Below are positions 25,919 through 34,321 of a stretch of 53,288 bases of DNA, piece by piece. The notes beneath the pieces are model-generated. The model made no database searches. It saw nothing but the letters and a program-made list of their open reading frames with translations, and was not told where the DNA came from. The position numbers were made by a program, and so were the translations under genes. How positions within the stretch are numbered: position 1 is the stretch's first letter; the number at the start of each line of letters is the position of its first letter. Source of the DNA: UBA7398 sp964597305 (GTDB lineage: Bacteria; Actinomycetota; Actinomycetes; Nanopelagicales; Nanopelagicaceae); the NCBI GenBank assembly GCA_964597305.1, contig CAZQWU010000003.1, forward strand, positions 1 to 53,288, written 5' to 3'.

Positions 25919-27271
25919 ATGAGTTCCCCCTTGATGCGCGTTATTGACCTTCGAGAGACGACATCTCACTACACATCACATATACCGCGGGCAGATCTCG
26001 ACATTAATAGTGCATTGACAAAAGTGGAGCCAATTCTCCAACGAGTTCGGCGTGGAACTGAGAGCGATCTTCTCGAACTTTCAGCGCACCTTGATGGAAT
26101 AACACCGCCATCTATTCGCGTACCTGCATCAGTAATTTCCGATGCATTGACTCAACTCGATCCGAAAGTTCGCGAGGCATTGAATGAGGCGATAAATCGT
26201 GTGCGAAAAGTTCATCGTGAACAAATTCGTACAGGTTCCACGGTGACGGTAGTTCCTGGTGGAACTGTTGAAGAAAAATGGATTCCCGTCGATCGAGTGG
26301 GTTTATATGTTCCGGGTGGTCGCGCGGTATATCCCAGCTCAGTAGTGATGAATGTTGTACCAGCTCAAATCGCTGGCGTGGGAAGTATTGCGCTGGCATC
26401 ACCTCCACACAAGGCACATGGTGGTTGGCCGCATCCGACAATCTTGGCAGCGTGTGCACTGTTAGGAATTGATGAGGTGTATTCGATTGGCGGCGCGCAA
26501 GCAATTGCCATGTTTGCCTATGGAATTTTTAATAATGAACGATCACGCGTCATCTGTGAGCCAGTCTCTTTGGTTACTGGACCGGGAAATATTTATGTCG
26601 CGGCTGCAAAACGCGCGCTTCGTGGAGTAATTGGAATCGATTCAGAGGCAGGACCAACGGAGATTGCCATCGTAGCCGACGAAAGTGCAATTGCCGAAGA
26701 AGTTGCGTCAGATCTCATCAGCCAAGCAGAGCACGACACTATTGCAGCTGCTGTCTTGATAACCCCATCAGAAAAATTAATTTCACAACTCCACGTTGCG
26801 CTACACAATCGTGTTTCTGTAACTCGCCACCGAGAGCGAATTACAACGGCTTTATCGGGTAAACAATCAGGCATCATTCTTGTTAATGACATTGAACAAG
26901 GTATCGATGTTGCCAACGCTTACGCTGCAGAACATCTCGAACTCCACTTACGTGATGCCGCGCAGTGGGCAACGAAAATCCGAAATGCCGGCGCAGTGTT
27001 TATTGGTCGTTATTCTCCGGTTTCATTAGGGGATTACTTGGCCGGATCTAACCATGTGCTTCCTACCGGAGGCTGTGCGTGTCACTCAAGCGGACTTTCA
27101 GTTCAAACTTTTCTCAAAGGACTGCATTACATTACTTATGACAAAAATGCTTTATTGGAGAGTGCAGAACAGGTAATCACGCTTGCCCGCGCAGAAGATT
27201 TGCCAGCACATGGTGAAGCCATTTCAGCCCGATTTCCCGAACGTGAAGCTGAATGGAATAGACGTGGTTGA
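25919..27271 (+). CDS. hisD: histidinol dehydrogenase HisD
   Basis: Zinc- and NAD-dependent enzyme for the last two oxidation steps of histidine synthesis (histidinol to histidine). The family blocks WIPVDRVGLYVPGG, GPGNIYVAAAKR, SEAGPTEIAIVAD, ISQAEHD, AEHLELH and GSNHVLPTGG include the known metal and catalytic His/Glu residues. At 450 residues it is full length. It heads the his operon right of a scaffold gap, with a -10-like TAGACT six bases before ATG and no adjacent Shine-Dalgarno. The stop lies within the start region of hisC. Confidence 0.97.
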   Translation: MSSPLMRVIDLRETTSHYTSHIPRADLDINSALTKVEPILQRVRRGTESDLLELSAHLDGITPPSIRVPASVISDALTQLDPKVREALNEAINRVRKVHREQIRTGSTVTVVPGGTVEEKWIPVDRVGLYVPGGRAVYPSSVVMNVVPAQIAGVGSIALASPPHKAHGGWPHPTILAACALLGIDEVYSIGGAQAIAMFAYGIFNNERSRVICEPVSLVTGPGNIYVAAAKRALRGVIGIDSEAGPTEIAIVADESAIAEEVASDLISQAEHDTIAAAVLITPSEKLISQLHVALHNRVSVTRHRERITTALSGKQSGIILVNDIEQGIDVANAYAAEHLELHLRDAAQWATKIRNAGAVFIGRYSPVSLGDYLAGSNHVLPTGGCACHSSGLSVQTFLKGLHYITYDKNALLESAEQVITLARAEDLPAHGEAISARFPEREAEWNRRG

Positions 27272-28370
27272 AAAACCGACGAATACCTGGCCGTCGTGGT
27301 TGCCTTTGCGAAAAGATCTCATCAATCTCTCGGCATATGGCGCACCGCAACGCGATGTTCCAGTCAAACTCAACACAAACGAAAATCCCTATTCGGTACC
27401 CAACGATGTTGCGAACGATATCTCTCACCATCTTGAATCGGTGATAAAAGACCTCAATAGATACCCTGATCGCGACGCAGTCAAACTACGAGATGGACTT
27501 GCCATATATATTAATGGTCAATCAGGAACCCAATTCGACAGAACCAATATTTGGGCAGCAAATGGCAGTAACGAAATCTTGCAAAGTATTTTTATGGCGT
27601 TCGGCGGAACTTCACTTGGCTTTGTCCCTTCTTATTCAGTTCATCCATTAATCGCCAATGCATTAGGCATTGCGTGGCGCGAAGGTAAACGTGCGGAAGA
27701 TTTTTCACTCGATATTTCGCTCGCGGTGGAGACAATTTCTACAGTCAAACCTACGCTGACATTTATCACGACGCCAAATAATCCAACGGGTTCCCATGTT
27801 CCACGTGCCGATATCAAAACAATTGCCGACGTTGTGAAATCTGTTGACGGACTTTTAATTATCGATGAGGCGTACGCAGAATTCTCCGATGAAGAATCAG
27901 CCGTGACATTAATCCCCGAAAATCCTCACATTATTGTTGTTCGCACGATGAGCAAGGCTTTTGCATTTGCTGGCGCACGTGTCGGTTACGCGATTGCAGA
28001 TCCTGCAGTAATTAACGCTATGTATTTAGTTCGATTGCCCTATCACCTCAGTACCTTGACCCAGGCTGCAGCGCAGGTTGCTCTGGCACACTCTCGCGAA
28101 TTACTTGCCCACGTAGATCAGATACGTAAAGATCGATTAACGGTGGCTCAAGGAATTCGAGAGCTTGGTTTAACCGTCGTACCGAGCCAGGCAAATTTCC
28201 TACTTTTTTCTGGATTTACTCAACCTGCAGCGCACCTGTGGGATGAACTTACCTCTCATGGTGTTCTGATTCGCGACGTTGGTTTGCCAGGATATTTGCG
28301 CGTCACTATTGGAACGAGTGACGAGAATCAACGTTTTATCGATGCGCTAAAGATAAGCCTGCGGAATTAA
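27264..28370 (+). CDS. hisC: histidinol-phosphate aminotransferase HisC
   Basis: PLP-dependent aminotransferase (fold type I) converting imidazole-acetol phosphate to histidinol phosphate. VKLNTNENPY at the N-terminus, TPNNPTGSHV, IIDEAYAEF and the PLP-lysine motif TMSKAFAFAGAR (Lys 231) are present. The frame is open back to 27183 inside hisD, but GTG 27264, overlapping the hisD stop by 8 bases, gives a usual 368-residue enzyme starting a few residues before the conserved WPSWLPLRKDL block. Confidence 0.95.
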   Translation: MVEKPTNTWPSWLPLRKDLINLSAYGAPQRDVPVKLNTNENPYSVPNDVANDISHHLESVIKDLNRYPDRDAVKLRDGLAIYINGQSGTQFDRTNIWAANGSNEILQSIFMAFGGTSLGFVPSYSVHPLIANALGIAWREGKRAEDFSLDISLAVETISTVKPTLTFITTPNNPTGSHVPRADIKTIADVVKSVDGLLIIDEAYAEFSDEESAVTLIPENPHIIVVRTMSKAFAFAGARVGYAIADPAVINAMYLVRLPYHLSTLTQAAAQVALAHSRELLAHVDQIRKDRLTVAQGIRELGLTVVPSQANFLLFSGFTQPAAHLWDELTSHGVLIRDVGLPGYLRVTIGTSDENQRFIDALKISLRN

Positions 28371-28378
28371 CTCTCAGG

Positions 28379-28384
28379 TAAACT
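28379..28384 (+). promoter_or_regulatory. leaderless -10 element TAAACT of hisB
   Basis: TAAACT ends six bases before the hisB ATG in a 20-bp gap without Shine-Dalgarno, implying an internal start inside the his operon. Confidence 0.5.
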
Positions 28385-28390
28385 TTCGAC

Positions 28391-28984
28391 ATGACCTCAC
28401 CGCGAAAAGCACGAGTAGAGCGAACAACAAAAGAATCTTCAGTTCTGGTTGAACTTGAGCTCGATGGAAGCGGTGATATCTCGGTACAAACGGGCGTTCC
28501 TTTTTTCGATCATATGTTGTCACAGCTAGGGAAACATTCCGGATTTAATCTCACGGTAAAAACCTCAGGCGATGTTGACGTGGACTCACACCATACTGTT
28601 GAAGATACGTCACTTGCGTTTGGTCAGGCGTTGCGTGAAGCGCTAGGTGACAAATCGGGAATTCGACGATTTGGTGATGCAACAATTCCGCTTGATGAAG
28701 TGTTAGTTCAAGCATCAGTTGATTTGTCGGGGCGACCATATTTAGTTCATCGACAACCCGAGATCGTCGAGTTAATTGGTACCTTCGATACAACGCTTGG
28801 TCGTCACATCTGGGAATCGATCGTTGCAGAAGCGCGAATCGCACTTCATATTCGTGTGCTGGAAGGTCGAAATGCGCACCATGTTTTAGAAGCGCAATTT
28901 AAAGCGGTCGCGCGCGCATTACGCGATGCAGTCTCGAAAGATGATCGAGTGTCAGGAGTACCCTCAACAAAAGGCGTCCTTTGA
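28391..28984 (+). CDS. hisB: imidazoleglycerol-phosphate dehydratase HisB
   Basis: Manganese-dependent dehydratase of histidine synthesis, 197 residues, the monofunctional form without the N-terminal phosphatase of E. coli HisB. The duplicated metal-ligand motifs are seen as DSHHTVED (first half) and NAHHVLEAQFKA (second half), with GVPFFDHMLSQLGKH at the start and the C-terminal VPSTKGVL. The ATG follows hisC by 20 bases with a TAAACT box six bases upstream and no Shine-Dalgarno, so an internal leaderless promoter is likely. The TGA overlaps the TTG start of hisH. Confidence 0.96.
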   Translation: MTSPRKARVERTTKESSVLVELELDGSGDISVQTGVPFFDHMLSQLGKHSGFNLTVKTSGDVDVDSHHTVEDTSLAFGQALREALGDKSGIRRFGDATIPLDEVLVQASVDLSGRPYLVHRQPEIVELIGTFDTTLGRHIWESIVAEARIALHIRVLEGRNAHHVLEAQFKAVARALRDAVSKDDRVSGVPSTKGVL

Positions 28985-29610
28985 TCGCCATTCTCGATTA
29001 CGGATCGGGAAACATCAGATCAGCCGAGCGCGCCTTTGCGTACGCCGGACACCCAGTTGTTGTTACCGCAGATCCCAAGAAAATCGCATTGTCGGATGGA
29101 TTAGTTATTCCGGGGGTGGGTTCATTTAACGGATGTATGTCCGGACTACTCTCAGTCGGCGGCGACGACATCATTCGTCACCATCTTTCACGAGCGAAAC
29201 CACTTTTTGGAATTTGCGTCGGCATGCAAATTCTCTGTGAAACTGGAGAAGAGACTCATTCGACTGCGCACTCCACACTCCACTCTGGCAGGGGACTTGG
29301 CTTATTACCAGGACACGTTGCTCAGTTATCTCACCCACGAATTCCGCATATGGGGTGGAATACCGTGAGCACTCATCCGCAGAGCAAGCTTTTTCTTACC
29401 GTCAATCCCGATGAGCGATTTTATTTTGTCCATTCGTATGCAGTAAAAGCAATTCCAGGCAATTCAGATGTTATCGCGACAACGGTTAACTATGGCGAAA
29501 CTTTTATCGCGGCTATGGAGCGCGGGCTCATAAGTGCAACTCAGTTCCATCCGGAAAAAAGTGGCAGAGCAGGATTAGAACTTATTCAACGATGGATAAA
29601 GCAGCTATGA
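28981..29610 (+). CDS. hisH: imidazole glycerol phosphate synthase glutaminase subunit HisH
   Basis: Class I glutamine amidotransferase delivering ammonia to HisF. It has the catalytic triad Cys 79 in FGICVGMQ and His 190/Glu 192 in QFHPEKSG. The N-terminus IAILDYGSGNIRSAERA matches the family only if the TTG at 28981 is the start, giving a 4-bp TTGA overlap with hisB. This is one of two TTG starts in the window that I consider firm. At 209 residues it is normal. Confidence 0.95.
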   Translation: MIAILDYGSGNIRSAERAFAYAGHPVVVTADPKKIALSDGLVIPGVGSFNGCMSGLLSVGGDDIIRHHLSRAKPLFGICVGMQILCETGEETHSTAHSTLHSGRGLGLLPGHVAQLSHPRIPHMGWNTVSTHPQSKLFLTVNPDERFYFVHSYAVKAIPGNSDVIATTVNYGETFIAAMERGLISATQFHPEKSGRAGLELIQRWIKQL

Positions 29611-30320
29611 GCTTCACTTTATTTCCAGCAATTGATATTAAAGAAGGTCGAGCAGTTCGACTTTATCAAGGTGAGTTGACGAGTGAGACTAATTACGGCA
29701 ATCCCATTACCGCGGCGCAACGTTTTATTGACGAAGGAGCTCAGTGGTTACATGTCGTTGATCTTGATGCTGCATTTGGGCGAGGCGATAATTATTCTAC
29801 AATTCAAAGTCTTGCCGCTTTGTCAGGAATTAATATTGAAGTCTCCGGTGGAATTCGCGATGACGACAGCCTTAATCGTGTGTTGTCTGCCGGCTGTCGT
29901 CGAATCACACTCGGCACTGCTGCTATAGAAAATCCCGAGTGGGTAGCGGGCGTTATTGAAAAATTCGGAGATGTCATTGCAATCAGCGCCGATGTACGCG
30001 GTCGACAAGTTGCTACGCGAGGGTGGCAAGAATCAGCTGGTGAAATCTTTGATCTAATCTCTTTTTTCGATCAGGCGAAGTGTTCGAGATACATCATCAC
30101 TGACATCGATCGAGATGGAACAATGACTGGACCAAATGTTTCACTGTACTCAGAGGTGCTCAGTCAGACACAAAGTTCCGTTATCGCCAGTGGGGGAATT
30201 TCGTCACTTGCCGATATTCGCGCGTTGACTATGGTGCCAGGATTATCAGGTGCGATTATTGGAAAAGCGCTCTATTCCAATTCTTTTACATTGGCAGACG
30301 CGATAGCGATGACCAAATGA
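29607..30320 (+). CDS. hisA: phosphoribosyl isomerase HisA, PriA-like
   Basis: TIM-barrel ProFAR isomerase. From memory it resembles actinobacterial PriA, the bifunctional HisA/TrpF enzyme, more than ordinary HisA: SGGIRDDDSL, GTAAIENPEW, the ATRGWQ segment (matching the RGW substrate-switching arginine and tryptophan of mycobacterial PriA) and CSRYIITDIDRDGT. The catalytic aspartates are in FPAIDI (Asp 10) and TDIDRDGT. If this genome lacks trp genes, only the histidine activity would matter. An ATG at 29592 is possible, but ATG 29607, overlapping the hisH stop as ATGA, matches the family start (237 residues). Confidence 0.92.
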   Translation: MSFTLFPAIDIKEGRAVRLYQGELTSETNYGNPITAAQRFIDEGAQWLHVVDLDAAFGRGDNYSTIQSLAALSGINIEVSGGIRDDDSLNRVLSAGCRRITLGTAAIENPEWVAGVIEKFGDVIAISADVRGRQVATRGWQESAGEIFDLISFFDQAKCSRYIITDIDRDGTMTGPNVSLYSEVLSQTQSSVIASGGISSLADIRALTMVPGLSGAIIGKALYSNSFTLADAIAMTK

Positions 30321-31081
30321 GTCTTGCGATCCGAGTCATTCCTTGCTTAGACGTTGCACGTGGTCGAACTGTCAAAGGGGTAAATTTCACCAACCTCATT
30401 GATGCTGGAGATCCTGTAGAACAAGCATCTCTCTACAGCGAAGTCGGTGCTGATGAATTAACGTTTCTTGATATATCAGCATCGTCGGAAGATCGTTCAA
30501 CGATGGTAGATCTTGTACGTCAATGCGCAGAAAAAGTGTTTATTCCCTTAACAGTTGGTGGCGGAATTCGAACAGTGGCTGATGTTGGTGCCATGTTACG
30601 GGCCGGTGCCGATAAAGTATCAATAAATACTGCAGCGCTCGCACAACCAGATTTAATTAATGACATTGCGGAGAAATTTGGATCGCAAGTTCTTGTACTT
30701 TCTGTCGACGCTCGGCGACGAGAAAATTCCACCTCCGATTTTGAAGTAACGACTCATGGGGGAAAAAGAGCTACCGATATCGATGCACTTACCTGGATTT
30801 CAGAGGCGATTGAACGTGGCGTGGGAGAAATACTTTTGAATTCAATGGATGCCGACGGAACGAAACAAGGCTTTGATCTCGAGATGATCAAAGCTGCTCG
30901 AGCGGTCACTTCAGTGCCATTAATTGCTAGTGGCGGTGCCGGGAAAATTAGTGATTTCATCGATGCGCTTACTGCTGGTGCGGATGCAGTTTTAGCAGCA
31001 AGTGTTTTTCACTTTGGCACCCTTACTATTGCCGAGGTGAAACAAGCGGTACATGAAGCAGGCTTTACCGTACGACTTTAG
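30317..31081 (+). CDS. hisF: imidazole glycerol phosphate synthase cyclase subunit HisF
   Basis: TIM-barrel cyclase that joins ammonia from HisH to PRFAR, forming imidazole glycerol phosphate and the purine intermediate AICAR. VIPCLDVARGRTVKGVNF contains the catalytic Asp 12. The second aspartate sits in LLNSMDADGT, and the phosphate loops TVGGGIRT and ASGGAGK are clear. At 254 residues it has usual length. The ATG overlaps the hisA stop by 4 bp. Confidence 0.97.
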   Translation: MSLAIRVIPCLDVARGRTVKGVNFTNLIDAGDPVEQASLYSEVGADELTFLDISASSEDRSTMVDLVRQCAEKVFIPLTVGGGIRTVADVGAMLRAGADKVSINTAALAQPDLINDIAEKFGSQVLVLSVDARRRENSTSDFEVTTHGGKRATDIDALTWISEAIERGVGEILLNSMDADGTKQGFDLEMIKAARAVTSVPLIASGGAGKISDFIDALTAGADAVLAASVFHFGTLTIAEVKQAVHEAGFTVRL

Positions 31082-31121
31082 AGACGTTCGCTGTGTAACC
31101 TGATCAATGAGAGAATGAGAT

Positions 31122-31451
31122 ATGGATTCAGCGCTCACCAAGGCTTTCCCATCACCGGAAACACTTGTTGCGGTAGTGGCACAAGATAGTGAGACACATC
31201 AGGTTCTCATGGTGGCGTGGATGAATAAGCAAGCTTTCGATCTCACCTGCTCATCGCGCCGCGCAACATATTGGAGTCGGAGTAGAAACTCACTCTGGGT
31301 GAAAGGTGAAACGTCGGGGAATTTTCAAGAGGTAATTTCTCTTTCTTTTGATTGCGATAGAGATGCGATCGTGATGCAGGTAAAACAACATGGCGTTGCT
31401 TGTCATACTGGTCAACGCAGCTGCTTTCATCATGAAATCTCACTTCCATGA
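31122..31451 (+). CDS. hisI: phosphoribosyl-AMP cyclohydrolase HisI
   Basis: Zinc/magnesium enzyme opening the purine ring of phosphoribosyl-AMP, the third step of histidine synthesis. RATYWSRSRNSLWVKGETSG, the metal-binding DCDRDAIVM segment and GVACHTGQRSCFH with the zinc cysteines are all present in 109 residues. This is the monofunctional form without the HisE domain. The start is ATG 31122 in a 40-bp gap after hisF. The stop overlaps a small ORF by ATGA. Confidence 0.96.
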   Translation: MDSALTKAFPSPETLVAVVAQDSETHQVLMVAWMNKQAFDLTCSSRRATYWSRSRNSLWVKGETSGNFQEVISLSFDCDRDAIVMQVKQHGVACHTGQRSCFHHEISLP

Positions 31452-31603
31452 GCAAAGTTGTCGTATCTATTGTGACAATTGTGGCCGCACTTTTTCTTTT
31501 ACGCGCTACTTTTATTACAAGCCGTCGAAGTCAACGCTATCAACGCAAACCTGAAACGCCATGGCAATTACTCAACGATAACGTCGACCCCACGGAGAAA
31601 TGA
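31448..31603 (+). CDS. 51-residue single-pass membrane protein, hypothetical
   Basis: Small ORF linked at both ends by 4-bp ATGA overlaps: its ATG overlaps the hisI stop (31448-31451) and its TGA overlaps the mauE start (31600-31603). It encodes one membrane segment (KVVVSIVTIVAALFLLRATF), a basic stretch (SRRSQRYQRK) and a tail PWQLLNDNVDPTEK. The tail recalls the W..L..G.DPT ending that I remember from the tryptophan-operon-associated membrane protein (TIGR02234) found after hisI/trpE in actinobacteria. It may be a shrunken remnant or a functional miniature of that protein. Function unknown. Confidence 0.75.
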   Translation: MSKVVVSIVTIVAALFLLRATFITSRRSQRYQRKPETPWQLLNDNVDPTEK

Positions 31604-32058
31604 GGCGCTTCATGTTACGAATGCAACCCTGGTTCACATTGCTTGCCCGAGTTATTCTGGGCGGAGTAATTCTTGCGGCAGGACTTCTAAAAATTACACA
31701 TCCAGCCAAATCTGCGATGGCGGTGCGGGCTTATGAAGTGTTACCCATTACATTGGCAAACACTCTTGGATATTCACTGCCGTGGATTGAAGTGGGTATC
31801 GGTTTACTCCTCATACTTGGAGTTGCGATAAAACCATCGGCAATTGCTGGCGGAATTTTGATGGCGCTATTTATTGCGGCGATTGCGCAAGCATGGGCAC
31901 GCGGACTGTCGATCGATTGTGGGTGCTTTGGCGGTGGCGGGCAAGTTGCGCCTGGTGAAACGAAATATGTGGAGGAAATCCTCAGGGACACAGGGCTGCT
32001 TTTACTGGCAGGGTATTTGTATAAATATCCACACGGTAAGTTTGCCCTCGATAAATAA
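31600..32058 (+). CDS. MauE/DoxX-type redox-associated membrane protein
   Basis: Four-helix integral membrane protein of 152 residues in the MauE family, whose members work with extracytoplasmic thiol-disulfide proteins. Hydrophobic segments lie at about 13-31, 48-75, 80-100 and 125-140, and a CGC motif (Cys 107, Cys 109) in SIDCGCFGGGG sits after the third, typical of MauE-like proteins. A DsbA-type protein follows 21 bases later, a pairing that supports a joint role in oxidising or maintaining disulfides. It starts in an ATGA overlap with the small ORF. A DoxX naming is possible. Confidence 0.85.
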   Translation: MRRFMLRMQPWFTLLARVILGGVILAAGLLKITHPAKSAMAVRAYEVLPITLANTLGYSLPWIEVGIGLLLILGVAIKPSAIAGGILMALFIAAIAQAWARGLSIDCGCFGGGGQVAPGETKYVEEILRDTGLLLLAGYLYKYPHGKFALDK

Positions 32059-32079
32059 CGATGTAAGGGAGTTCACCTC

Positions 32080-32757
32080 GTGGCAGCAAAGTCTGGCGAA
32101 AAAGATAATTTCACTCGCAATTTAGTGATTGGTATGGTCGCACTCGTCGTTGGAGTTGGCGTTATTTTTAGTGTTGCTGGCAATCAAACAAAGACATCGT
32201 CAAAAATTCCTAGCGCTGCTCGCTCGGCTGATGGTTATGGAATTGTCTTTAATGATAAGGCAACTCCCGTGATCGATATTTGGGAAGATTTTCAATGCCC
32301 AGTATGTAAGAATTTTGAATCAGTTGTCGGCGGTTACCTCACGCAATTAGCAGAGAGTGGCAAAGCAAAAGTTGTCTATCACATGCTCTCATTCATCGGA
32401 CCCGAATCAATTCGTGCAGCAAATGCTGCTGCGTGCGCGTCAGAAGAAGGAAAGTTTGGTGCGTTTCATACAACGCTCTATCAGACCCAATCCACAACAG
32501 AGAACTCTGGGCTATGGAGCAATGACAATCTCATCTCACTTGGCGCTTCGGTGGGGTTGAAGTCTGATTCCTTTAAGAAATGCGTGAACGATACTGACTT
32601 CGGTGGATGGGTTAACAACGTTGCTGCGGACGGAGCGAAGAAAAACGTTAATTCCACGCCAACTGTTTTCGTCAATGGCAAAGAGTTAGATCGCAATACC
32701 CAGTACTACGATCTCAATGCTTTTACTGCAGCGCTCGTTGCTGCAGGTTTAAAGTAA
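32080..32757 (+). CDS. membrane-anchored DsbA-family thioredoxin-fold protein
   Basis: 225 residues: a short cytoplasmic N-terminus, one membrane anchor (about 14-34), then a thioredoxin fold with an inserted helical domain as in DsbA. The active-site motif is CPVC (Cys 73, Cys 76) in DFQCPVCKNFE, and the cis-proline loop is in NSTPTVFVNG. It is predicted to catalyse disulfide formation or reduction outside the membrane, most likely with the MauE-like partner just upstream. The start is GTG 32080 with Shine-Dalgarno AAGGGAG seven bases before. Confidence 0.92.
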   Translation: MAAKSGEKDNFTRNLVIGMVALVVGVGVIFSVAGNQTKTSSKIPSAARSADGYGIVFNDKATPVIDIWEDFQCPVCKNFESVVGGYLTQLAESGKAKVVYHMLSFIGPESIRAANAAACASEEGKFGAFHTTLYQTQSTTENSGLWSNDNLISLGASVGLKSDSFKKCVNDTDFGGWVNNVAADGAKKNVNSTPTVFVNGKELDRNTQYYDLNAFTAALVAAGLK

Positions 32758-32764
32758 TTATTGA

Positions 32765-33586
32765 ATGCATCGTTTTGCAGCCATTCCATCACCGTCGTTT
32801 TCGGTTATTGAACTTGGCCCATTAACGATTCATTTTTACGCGCTCTCGATTATTCTTGGAGTAGCAGTTGCTATTTATTGGGGAAACAAACGTTATGTAG
32901 CGCTCGGTGGTAGATCTGGATTAGTAAGTGATGTTGCGCTTTTTGCAGTTCCCGCAGGAGTTGTTGGTGGACGGATTTATCATGTTGTGACTACGCCAGA
33001 ATTATATTTTGGGCGATATGGCCATCCCATAGAAGCGTTTTATATTTGGCAAGGCGGTCTTGGAATTTGGGGAGCAATCGCGCTGGGTTATGGTGGGGCT
33101 TATTGGGGATGGCGGAAAAAACGAAATTCCGATGATCTTTCTTTTATGCATTTCATTGATGCATTAGCTCCAGGGATTGTTATGGCACAAGCAATCGGTC
33201 GATGGGGAAATTGGTTTAATCATGAACTTTTTGGAAAACCGACAACTCTTCCTTGGGGGCTCACTATTCCGCTCGCCGATCGGCCCATGGGATATAAAGA
33301 GTTTGCGACATTTCATCCGACTTTTCTCTATGAATCGCTCTGGTGTATTGCAGTCGCCTATATTCTCGTTACATTCATACCGTCCACGTGGCGAGCGGGA
33401 AGTACCTTCTTGTCCTATATCTCGCTCTATACCGTAGGACGTATGTGGATCGAAGCGCTTCGCATTGACGATGCGCACCATGTATTAGGCATCCGTTTGA
33501 ATGTCTGGGTGTCAGTTATTATTTTTATCATCGCAAATGGATTATTACTGCGCCGAAATTTCACAAATAAGAAATATCACGAGTAA
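32765..33586 (+). CDS. lgt: prolipoprotein diacylglyceryl transferase Lgt
   Basis: Polytopic membrane enzyme that attaches diacylglycerol to the lipobox cysteine, the first step of lipoprotein maturation before LspA. The family signature appears as GRWGNWFNHELFG (145-157), preceded by YIWQGGLGIWGA. IHFYALSIILGV near the start and FLYESLW near the C-terminal third also fit. At 273 residues with seven hydrophobic segments it is normal. It lies seven bases after the DsbA gene, and the Shine-Dalgarno is weak. Confidence 0.96.
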   Translation: MHRFAAIPSPSFSVIELGPLTIHFYALSIILGVAVAIYWGNKRYVALGGRSGLVSDVALFAVPAGVVGGRIYHVVTTPELYFGRYGHPIEAFYIWQGGLGIWGAIALGYGGAYWGWRKKRNSDDLSFMHFIDALAPGIVMAQAIGRWGNWFNHELFGKPTTLPWGLTIPLADRPMGYKEFATFHPTFLYESLWCIAVAYILVTFIPSTWRAGSTFLSYISLYTVGRMWIEALRIDDAHHVLGIRLNVWVSVIIFIIANGLLLRRNFTNKKYHE

Positions 33587-33601
33587 CAAGCAAAGTTTGG
33601 G

Positions 33602-33607
33602 TAGTAT
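33602..33607 (+). promoter_or_regulatory. leaderless -10 element TAGTAT of the VIT gene
   Basis: TAGTAT ends six bases before the ATG at 33614, with no Shine-Dalgarno. Confidence 0.55.
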
Positions 33608-33613
33608 CGCCAC

Positions 33614-34321
33614 ATGCCATTAGCCGATGTTCACCTTCGTAATGAACACCATTTAGTACACCGAAGTGGTTGGCTTCGTGCTGCAGTACTTGGCGCAAAT
33701 GACGGCCTCGTTTCAACCGCGAGCTTGATGATTGGCGTTGCAAGTGCGCGGGCCGATAATTTTATTATCACTGCAGGTTTAGCTGGTATCGCTGCGGGCG
33801 CACTCTCTATGGCGGTGGGAGAGTATGTTTCAGTAAGTTCGCAAAATGATATTGAAGATGCTGATCGAAGGATCGAAGAAGAACATCTGCGAATAGACCC
33901 AGAAGGTGAATTAGAAGAATTAGCTCATATTTACGAAAAGCGTGGTTTACCAAAAGATTTAGCGATGCAAGTTGCTATGGAAATGCATAAAGGTGATGCC
34001 TTGGAAGCACACCTTCGTGATGAATTGGGTCAGTTTGAACATACAAAAGCTCGACCAGTGCAAGCCGCAATTGCATCGGCGCTTTCCTTCACTGCTGGCG
34101 GATTCATTCCATTTCTCGGCGCACTTGCGCCAACCCTTGGCGCGAAAGCGCTGAGCATCGTCGCTATCACTCTGGTGGGGCTTCTCCTTTCGGGAATCAT
34201 CAGCGCTCGTACTGCGGGTGCGCCATTGCTCAAGACCACGCTCCGAGTTTTCTTGGGTGGATCGCTAGGTATGGCAATAACTGCCGGAATTGGCCAACTC
34301 GTTCATCTCTCGGGGTTGTAA
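33614..34321 (+). CDS. VIT1/CCC1 family iron/manganese transporter
   Basis: Vacuolar-iron-transporter-type membrane protein, 235 residues. The first helix carries the family block GANDGLVSTASLMIGVA, followed by AGALSMAVGEYVSVSSQND. A cytoplasmic, glutamate-rich metal-binding hairpin (about 75-140, DADRRIEEEHLRIDPEGELEEL) and three further helices follow. Members export Fe(II) or Mn(II) from the cytosol. The metal specificity cannot be read from sequence. It has an apparent leaderless start (TAGTAT six bases upstream of ATG). Confidence 0.93.
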   Translation: MPLADVHLRNEHHLVHRSGWLRAAVLGANDGLVSTASLMIGVASARADNFIITAGLAGIAAGALSMAVGEYVSVSSQNDIEDADRRIEEEHLRIDPEGELEELAHIYEKRGLPKDLAMQVAMEMHKGDALEAHLRDELGQFEHTKARPVQAAIASALSFTAGGFIPFLGALAPTLGAKALSIVAITLVGLLLSGIISARTAGAPLLKTTLRVFLGGSLGMAITAGIGQLVHLSGL

